From assembly GCA_041486115.1 (NCBI GenBank), contig JBGPKT010000045.1, positions 1 through 18,061 on the forward strand: a stretch of DNA of 18,061 nt, given 5' to 3'. The notes under the pieces were generated by a model, which made no database searches, was not told the DNA's origin, and saw only the letters and a list, made by a program, of their open reading frames with translations. Below, one piece after another: positions 12,891-18,061 of the stretch. The translations under genes were made by a program, and so were the position numbers. Origin of the DNA: JACQBY01 sp041486115. GTDB taxonomy: Bacteria > Nitrospirota > Nitrospiria > JACQBW01. How positions within the stretch are numbered: position 1 is the first letter of the stretch; every line of letters begins with the position of its first letter.

Positions 12891-14231
12891 ATGACGAAAG
12901 CGGCAAGCCTGTTTTTTATTTTTCTCTTTTTGTTTTCAACCGTTGACTCTGCCTTTGCGGGGGAAAAAATCGGGCAGGGGATCGAAGAAGCCCTTCTTTT
13001 AAACGGCTTAAAAGTCCTTCTGGTTGAGGAGCATAAAGCCCCGGTCGCCACCATCCAGGTCTGGTATAAAGTCGGATCCAGAAACGAAATCACGGGAAAA
13101 ACCGGCCTCTCCCATCTGATGGAGCATATGATGTTTAAAGGGACCCCCCGGTACGGCAAAGGGGAATTTTCACGGATTGTTCAGAAAAACGGCGGGAATG
13201 ACAATGCTTTTACCTCCCAGGACTACACCGCTTATTTTGAAAATTTTTCGAGCGACCGGATTCCGATCGCTCTCGGACTGGAATCGGACCGGATGGCCCA
13301 TCTCTCGATCGAACCCCATGAATTTCAGCTCGAACGGGACGTGGTTAAAGAAGAGCGGCGGATGCGGACCGACGATAATCCCTCTGATTTTTTATCCGAA
13401 CAGCTTTATGCGCAGGCCTTTGAGGCACACCCTTATCACTCTCCCATCATCGGCTGGATGACCGATCTCGATCATCTCACCCGGGACGATATTTTCAACC
13501 ATTATAAAAAATATTACCTTCCGAACAACGCCACCCTGGTGATTGTCGGAGACTTTGACGCCAAACGCCTCCTCCCGAAAATCAAAGAGGCATTTGAAGC
13601 GATCCCCCGCGGGGAGGCTCTCGCCCCGGTCCAGATAATCGAACCGGAACAAAAAGGGGAGAGGCGGTTTGTAGTAAAAAAGGAGGCCCAGATGCCCCTG
13701 GTGCTCATCGGTTTTAAAGCGCCGAATTTTAAAGACTCCGACCACTACCCGCTGACGGTCTTGTCGACCCTCCTTTCTTCAGGGAAGAGCTCCCGCTTAT
13801 ACCGCAGTCTGGTCTATGATCAAAAAATCGCCCTTGAAACCGGCGCCGATTACAATGCCCTTTCGGCGGACGATGCGCTCTTTTCTTTTTATGGAAAACC
13901 GATGGAGGGGAAATCGGCGGAAGAGCTGGAGTCGGCTATTCTATCTGAACTCGACCGGTTAAAAAAGACTCCGGTTTCAGGACCGGAACTCGAAAAAGCC
14001 AAAAATCAGATTGAAACCCAGTTTATTTTAAGCCGGGATTCCAATTTTTTCTCCGCGATGGAGCTGGGGATGGCTGAAAGCGTCGGAGCCGGAGCTTCTT
14101 ATTTTGATCATTATCTCGAAGCGATTAAAAAGGTCACTCCGGAGGAGATTCTGCGGGCCGCCAATAAATATTTTTCCACAGGAATGAAAACAACCGGAAT
14201 TCTGATTCCGGCGTCTCATGATAAAAATTGA
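12891..14231 (+). CDS. M16-family zinc peptidase, catalytic subunit
   Basis: This is an exported insulinase-type (M16B) peptidase of 446 residues. A signal peptide (about 1-23, ending DSAFA) precedes the mature protein. The inverted zinc motif HxxEH is at 75-79 (HLMEH), and the third ligand is probably E155 in VVKEERRM, 76 residues after the second histidine as usual for the family. Three in-frame ATGs are possible (12870, 12876, 12891); AAAGGA six bases before 12891 makes this the best, though 12876 also has an AAAGGG. The next gene encodes an M16 protein without the zinc motif, so the active enzyme is probably a heterodimer in the periplasm that degrades peptides or processes small proteins. 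The true substrate is unknown. Confidence 0.93.
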   Translation: MTKAASLFFIFLFLFSTVDSAFAGEKIGQGIEEALLLNGLKVLLVEEHKAPVATIQVWYKVGSRNEITGKTGLSHLMEHMMFKGTPRYGKGEFSRIVQKNGGNDNAFTSQDYTAYFENFSSDRIPIALGLESDRMAHLSIEPHEFQLERDVVKEERRMRTDDNPSDFLSEQLYAQAFEAHPYHSPIIGWMTDLDHLTRDDIFNHYKKYYLPNNATLVIVGDFDAKRLLPKIKEAFEAIPRGEALAPVQIIEPEQKGERRFVVKKEAQMPLVLIGFKAPNFKDSDHYPLTVLSTLLSSGKSSRLYRSLVYDQKIALETGADYNALSADDALFSFYGKPMEGKSAEELESAILSELDRLKKTPVSGPELEKAKNQIETQFILSRDSNFFSAMELGMAESVGAGASYFDHYLEAIKKVTPEEILRAANKYFSTGMKTTGILIPASHDKN

Positions 14232-14251
14232 TGTATCTCAAGAGGTCAAAA

Positions 14252-15643
14252 ATGATGATCCGGCTTTTTGCAATGATTCTGATCAGTTTATGGTTGAATG
14301 TTTCCCCCTCTTTGGCGGCTCTTTCGGCCAAAAAGATTGCGATGCCCAACGGGGCGACCCTCATCCTTCTTGAAAACCACTCTCTCCCGATGGTCCAGAT
14401 GGAGTTTCTGGTCCGGGCGGGGTCTATCATCGATCCACCCTCCAGAGGAGGGTTGGCCTACTTGACCGCAAATCTCCTTGAAGAGGGGACAGAAACCCGC
14501 TCTTCTAAACAGATCGCCGATGAGCTCGATGCCATCGGGACCGACTTTGCGGTCTCCCCCGGATCCGATTATGCGACCTTTTCCATGAAACTCTTGAAAA
14601 AAGATCTCGACAGAGGGGCAGGCCTCTTCGCCGATATTCTCCTCCATCCCGCTTTTCCGGAAGAAGAGGTCCTGCGGGGGAAAAACCAGCTCCTCGGCCA
14701 TTTAATTGATGAAAAAGACGACCCAGAATCGATTGCCGATAAGGCTTTTGAAAATGCCCTGTTTAAAGAACACCCCTATCATCACGCCACCGAAGGGGAG
14801 GAGTCCTCCGTTAAAACGATCTCCCGCGACGATTTGGTGCGATTCTACAAAACGGCCTACCATTCTAATGGAACGATCCTGGTACTGGTCGGAGATTTAA
14901 CTGAATCCGGGGCAAGAGCTCTTTTTGAAAAATATTTCGGGAGCTGGAAGCCGGCGCCCTCCGTCCCTTCAAAAAATCCGCTCCCCGCCAAAATCAGCAG
15001 AAAAGAGACGATCCTGATCGATAAGGATCTGGCTCAAACATCGGTTATTTTCGGAAATATCGGCATTAACAGAAAGAATCCCGATTTCTATCCGTTACAG
15101 GTAATGAATTATATTCTGGGAGGTGGCGGTTTTTCCAGCCGCATGCTCGCCAATATCCGGGACAATAAAGGTCTGGTTTACGGACTCGACAGCCATTTTT
15201 ATCCCTCCTTTGAAACCGGAAGTTTTAAAGTGATGCTTCAGACAAAAAACAGCTCCGCCAATCAGGCCATCGATGAAGCGCTGAAAGAAATCAGGAAGAT
15301 ACAGGCCGATCCGGTAAGCCCGGACGAACTTCAAGAGGCAAAAGATTATCTCGTCGGGAGTTTCCCGTTAAAAATGGATACCAACGGCAAGCTTGCCGGG
15401 ATGCTGATCTATCAGGAATTTTACGGACTCGGACTCGATTATTATGAAACCTATTCCAGACTGATTAAAAAAGTTACCGTCCAGGAGGTTCAGCGGGTGG
15501 CCAGACAATATCTCGATCCCGACCATTTTCTTCTGGTGGCGGTCGGAAAACTCTCCGAAGCCAATATCCAATTAACCGGCGCGAAACTCCCCGATGCCCT
15601 CACCAATGAGACGGAGCCTTCAAAAAACCATGCACGCCATTGA
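14252..15643 (+). CDS. M16-family peptidase-like protein, non-catalytic partner
   Basis: This exported M16 protein of 463 residues has a signal peptide (about 1-22, ending PSLAA). At the place of HxxEH it reads YLTAN (70-74), so it cannot bind the catalytic zinc. It keeps the C-terminal R/Y pair (R297 in GFSSRM, Y310 in GLVYG), which in heterodimeric M16B enzymes is contributed by the inactive subunit to hold the substrate. This is the expected complement of the preceding gene. The ATG at 14252 is chosen because AGAGG lies six bases upstream and it starts a clean signal peptide. An ATG at 14231 overlapping the previous stop by one base has no ribosome site. Confidence 0.92.
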   Translation: MMIRLFAMILISLWLNVSPSLAALSAKKIAMPNGATLILLENHSLPMVQMEFLVRAGSIIDPPSRGGLAYLTANLLEEGTETRSSKQIADELDAIGTDFAVSPGSDYATFSMKLLKKDLDRGAGLFADILLHPAFPEEEVLRGKNQLLGHLIDEKDDPESIADKAFENALFKEHPYHHATEGEESSVKTISRDDLVRFYKTAYHSNGTILVLVGDLTESGARALFEKYFGSWKPAPSVPSKNPLPAKISRKETILIDKDLAQTSVIFGNIGINRKNPDFYPLQVMNYILGGGGFSSRMLANIRDNKGLVYGLDSHFYPSFETGSFKVMLQTKNSSANQAIDEALKEIRKIQADPVSPDELQEAKDYLVGSFPLKMDTNGKLAGMLIYQEFYGLGLDYYETYSRLIKKVTVQEVQRVARQYLDPDHFLLVAVGKLSEANIQLTGAKLPDALTNETEPSKNHARH

Positions 15644-16445
15644 ACAGAAATACAAAACTTTAAAAGAAATCATCTTGAAATATGATTCTCTCCTGGTCGC
15701 TTTTTCAGGGGGGGTTGACAGCGCCCTCCTCCTGAAAGTGGCGCATGACCTGCTGGGTCAAAGGTCCGCAGGCTGTACTGCCGTTTCATCTACCCTCCCC
15801 CGGCAGGAGAAAGAAGCCTCCCGGCAGGTCGCGGTCGAAATCGGAGCGGCTCACTTTTTTGTCGAATATGACGAACTGGCCATCCCGGGTTATGCGGAAA
15901 ACCTGGAAAACCGCTGTTTTCTCTGTAAATCAGAACTCTTTATCCATTTAAAAAAAACCGCCCTTGAAAAAGGATTTCAGACTGTCGCCTACGGCGCTAA
16001 TCATGACGATTTGAAAGAATATCGTCCCGGAATAGAGGCCGCCCGGGAGTTCCAGATCGCCGCCCCTCTCCTTGAAGCCTCGATGACTAAAGAGGAGATC
16101 CGCCAGTTGAGCCGGAAGCTCGGCCTTTCCATCTGGGACAAACCTGCCATGGCCTGCCTTTCGTCGCGGATCCCTTATGGAGTGGAAATTAACCCCCGGC
16201 GGCTTGCGGAAGTCGAAAAAGCAGAATCGGTTTTAAAGGGACACGGTTTCATTCAATGCCGCGTCCGCCACCACGACGCCATTGCCCGAATTGAATTATC
16301 GGAGGATGAAATGCTCCGGCTGTTCGACAAATCTTTGAGGCAAAAGGTGATTGCGGATCTGAAAGAAATCGGATTTAAATTTGTGACGATTGATCTTGAA
16401 GGGTATCGCCCGGGAAGTCTATCCGGACGCCCTGGCCATCGATAA
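15630..16445 (+). CDS. larE: LarE, ATP-dependent sulfur transferase for the nickel-pincer cofactor
   Basis: LarE adenylates the pyridine dicarboxylate precursor and donates sulfur to it in making the nickel-pincer nucleotide of lactate racemase and related enzymes. The 271-residue protein has a PP-loop (SGGVDS, 26-31), a nucleotide-binding fold and the family motif MACLSSRIPYG. C176 in that motif falls at the same number as the sacrificial cysteine of Lactobacillus plantarum LarE, which supports the start at 15630. C96-x2-C99 (NRCFLCK) gives a three-cysteine set, as in LarE proteins reported to carry a [4Fe-4S] cluster and work catalytically. It overlaps the M16 gene by 14 nt. No larA, larB or larC is in the window. 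The alternative upstream start at 15594 is less likely. Confidence 0.9.
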   Translation: MHAIEQKYKTLKEIILKYDSLLVAFSGGVDSALLLKVAHDLLGQRSAGCTAVSSTLPRQEKEASRQVAVEIGAAHFFVEYDELAIPGYAENLENRCFLCKSELFIHLKKTALEKGFQTVAYGANHDDLKEYRPGIEAAREFQIAAPLLEASMTKEEIRQLSRKLGLSIWDKPAMACLSSRIPYGVEINPRRLAEVEKAESVLKGHGFIQCRVRHHDAIARIELSEDEMLRLFDKSLRQKVIADLKEIGFKFVTIDLEGYRPGSLSGRPGHR

Positions 16446-16501
16446 GGGCTCATTGGCGGCGTTCTCGCCTCTCGGTCTCCTCCGACGCACCCCTATTATT
16501 G

Positions 16502-17932
16502 TTATAGTCCTTCGCGGAGAATATCGGCCATTTCCTCTTCGACTCTTTGCCTGAAGGGGCGATCCCCGGCAAATGTTTCTCTCGTATTCTCCAATTCCAT
16601 TAAGGCCTTTTCAATTTGATATCCATACCGGTAATACCGGGCAAGGTGCCACATGGCTTCTTTTTTATTCCCCATCGAGGCATAGAGGCCTCCAAGTTTG
16701 TAATAAATCATGGCATCTCCCGGGAGGAGATTTTTCACTTTTTGATAATGCGTCAGAGCACCGGCTTTGTCCCCTTCCGCTTCCGCAATAAATCCCAGCA
16801 CCCGCTCCCCCTCTCCGTTAGCCGGGTCGAGCAAGAGAGACCGGTTGGCCTCCTCTTTTGCCCGGCCGATCTGATTCAGCTTGAAGTAAGCAAAAGCAAT
16901 GCCGGAATGGTAAAGGGACTTTTTGGCACCGGTTTCAAGCGCTTTATTGAATTCCAAAACGGCTTCCTGAAGCTGACCATTATTTAAGAGGAATAGCCCG
17001 GTCAGATAATGTTTTTTCTCTTCGGGGATCTCTTTTTTAAAAGGGTCCAGAAAAAAGTCTGTCGGAGACTTCACCAGGCGGTTCTCCATGTCGACCAGAG
17101 CCCTGATCCGGTCCCAGTCGAGAGAAACCGGTTTAGCGTTAGCCGGAGGAGGAGGAAGGCCCCTGACCAGCATCTGCATGGCCACCTCCCGTTCTTCGAC
17201 CGCCGGATGGGTCGAAAAATAGGCGGGGACAAATGAAGGGTTATATTTTTCATAATTTTGAAGCGTTTTAAAAAAATGATAGAGCCCCTCCTGGTCATAC
17301 CCCGCATGTTTCAGGAACCGGAGCCCTACAGAGTCGGCCTCTCTTTCATGTTCCCGGCTGAATGACAGATTCAGCGACTCCGCTGTCGCCGCACCGGCTA
17401 TCGCGGCCCCCGGTTCTCTGGTCAATAAGGCCGCGACAATGCCGGCAAGGGTGGCTAGGGTCGCCCCCTTATTTTCCTGAAAAAAATGGTCTTTAACAAC
17501 ATGCCCGATTTCATGAGACAAAACTCCAGCCAGTTCATCGACATTATTCATTCTCGAGAGAAGTCCGTCAAAGACAAAGATATATCCCCCCGGAACGGCA
17601 AACGCATTCGGTACGCTGTTCTTAACGACTAGAAAATGGAACGATTGCGGGTCTTCTCCGTTTGCCGAGAGGATCGACCGGCCGATCTCGTTGACCGCCT
17701 GAGTCACTTCGGGGTCTTTCACAAAGACAAATTGTTTCCGCGCTTCAACCAGGAATTCCTTTCCCAGTTTTTTGGAGCGGGTTTCGTCTTCAGGAACCGC
17801 TATCGGGGAGAGCTTCGCTTCGAGAGGAGTCTGCCGGGGAGAAGGGAGGGCGCACTGGGTCAAAGAAACTAAAATCAACAATCCGATGACTTTTAACAAA
17901 AAAGGGGACAGCCCCTTTTGATACAAGATCAT
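16502..17932 (-). CDS. BepA-like M48 zinc metalloprotease with C-terminal TPR repeats
   Basis: BepA-type proteins act in the periplasm as proteases and chaperones in outer-membrane protein assembly. From the ATG at 17932 the product is 476 residues, close to E. coli BepA (487). An N-terminal hydrophobic segment (about 9-26) ends LTQC, an atypical lipobox, so it is either cleaved or a poor lipoprotein signal. The zinc motif is HEIGH (140-144) with the third ligand E198 in EREADSVG; STHPAVEER is the usual M48 follow-on motif. TPR-like repeats fill the last 180 residues. The frame is open to 17998, but that extension overlaps the upstream TPR gene, whose stop shares ATGA with the start chosen here. 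No strong ribosome site precedes it, so translation is probably coupled. It converges on larE with a 56-bp gap. Confidence 0.92.
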   Translation of the reverse strand: MILYQKGLSPFLLKVIGLLILVSLTQCALPSPRQTPLEAKLSPIAVPEDETRSKKLGKEFLVEARKQFVFVKDPEVTQAVNEIGRSILSANGEDPQSFHFLVVKNSVPNAFAVPGGYIFVFDGLLSRMNNVDELAGVLSHEIGHVVKDHFFQENKGATLATLAGIVAALLTREPGAAIAGAATAESLNLSFSREHEREADSVGLRFLKHAGYDQEGLYHFFKTLQNYEKYNPSFVPAYFSTHPAVEEREVAMQMLVRGLPPPPANAKPVSLDWDRIRALVDMENRLVKSPTDFFLDPFKKEIPEEKKHYLTGLFLLNNGQLQEAVLEFNKALETGAKKSLYHSGIAFAYFKLNQIGRAKEEANRSLLLDPANGEGERVLGFIAEAEGDKAGALTHYQKVKNLLPGDAMIYYKLGGLYASMGNKKEAMWHLARYYRYGYQIEKALMELENTRETFAGDRPFRQRVEEEMADILREGL

Positions 17933-18061
17933 TGTTTTAAGTTCTTTAAATGTTGTTTGAGCATTTCCATCTGCGCCGCATCCTGGGGGGCCGCCCATTT
18001 GATCGCCTCCTCATAATGCTCAATCGCTTCGTTTTTCTTTCCCATTAATTCAACGAGATAA
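17929..18061 (-). CDS. C-terminal end of a TPR-like protein (runs off the window)
   Basis: The last 43 or so codons of a minus-strand gene are present. The peptide includes LVELMGKKNEAIEHYEEAIK, a good match to the TPR consensus (G...A...Y..A). Its stop codon TGA (17929-17931) overlaps the start of the BepA-like gene as ATGA, typical of a co-translated pair. It may be a further envelope TPR protein; nothing more can be said from this fragment. Confidence 0.72.
   Translation of the reverse strand, partial: YLVELMGKKNEAIEHYEEAIKWAAPQDAAQMEMLKQHLKNLKQ

Noticed and set aside
13255..13330. GGATTCCGATCG and GAATCGGACCGG resembling the repeat flank
   Set aside because: The sequence encodes a conserved part of the M16 domain and does not align to the 33-bp unit.
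16446..16501. Bidirectional terminator between larE and the M48 gene
   Set aside because: Only a weak 4-bp GGCG/CGCC pairing without a T run is visible, so I cannot support it.
17660..17695. GGATCGACCGGCCGATC, similar to the repeat's inner stem
   Set aside because: It encodes the conserved EIGRSIL segment of the M48 protease and lacks the outer arms of the repeat.
17933..17998. Longer start for the BepA-like protease at 17998
   Set aside because: The added 22 residues precede the signal segment and overlap a TPR-like frame ending in an ATGA junction with the start at 17932.

Overview
The window looks like chromosomal DNA from a Gram-negative bacterium. Evidence for an outer membrane comes from a lipobox-bearing lytic transglycosylase, a BepA-like M48 protease with TPRs, and two M16 proteins with signal peptides. 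It encodes RNase Y and a YmdB-type phosphoesterase, so it is not a gammaproteobacterium. Nitrospirota or a deltaproteobacterial lineage would fit, but no marker here settles that. Most genes lie around 45-53% GC. The leftmost 1.1 kb is richer (about 63% by hand count for the partial KaiC gene).

Layout. From about 9.2 kb down to position 1, on the minus strand, runs a long gene string: a degenerate receiver protein; an 801-residue protein with a Rossmann-like domain, three GAF-like domains and a degenerate GGDEF domain; a ZapB-like coiled coil; ZapA; a 6S RNA gene with its own promoter; RNase Y; a YmdB-type phosphoesterase (TTG start); XseA; a NarL-type response regulator; and a KaiC-like ATPase cut by the window edge. 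From 11.7 to 9.3 kb on the minus strand is a large Slt70-like lytic transglycosylase lipoprotein. Divergent from it, on the plus strand, is a compact operon: rlmN, an active M16 peptidase, its inactive M16 partner, and larE. Converging on larE, on the minus strand, is a BepA-like M48 protease preceded by the tail of a TPR protein.

How the genes fit together. The minus-strand string couples cell division (ZapA/ZapB), global transcription control (6S RNA) and RNA/DNA turnover (RNase Y, XseA). It is headed by two signalling proteins that have both lost their catalytic or phosphorylation residues. The transglycosylase, BepA-like protease and M16 pair act on the envelope.

Most notable. A 33-bp palindromic repeat occurs four times, plus one half copy, between 8.7 and 10.2 kb. 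One copy is intergenic and three lie inside coding sequences without breaking the frame (33 bp is exactly 11 codons). One of these accounts exactly for an extra 11-residue loop in the catalytic domain of the transglycosylase. Two copies show compensatory changes in the predicted stem. Also notable are the catalytically dead signalling pair upstream of zapB-zapA, and an A9 run at the end of the response-regulator gene where loss of one A would fuse it in frame to the KaiC-like gene.
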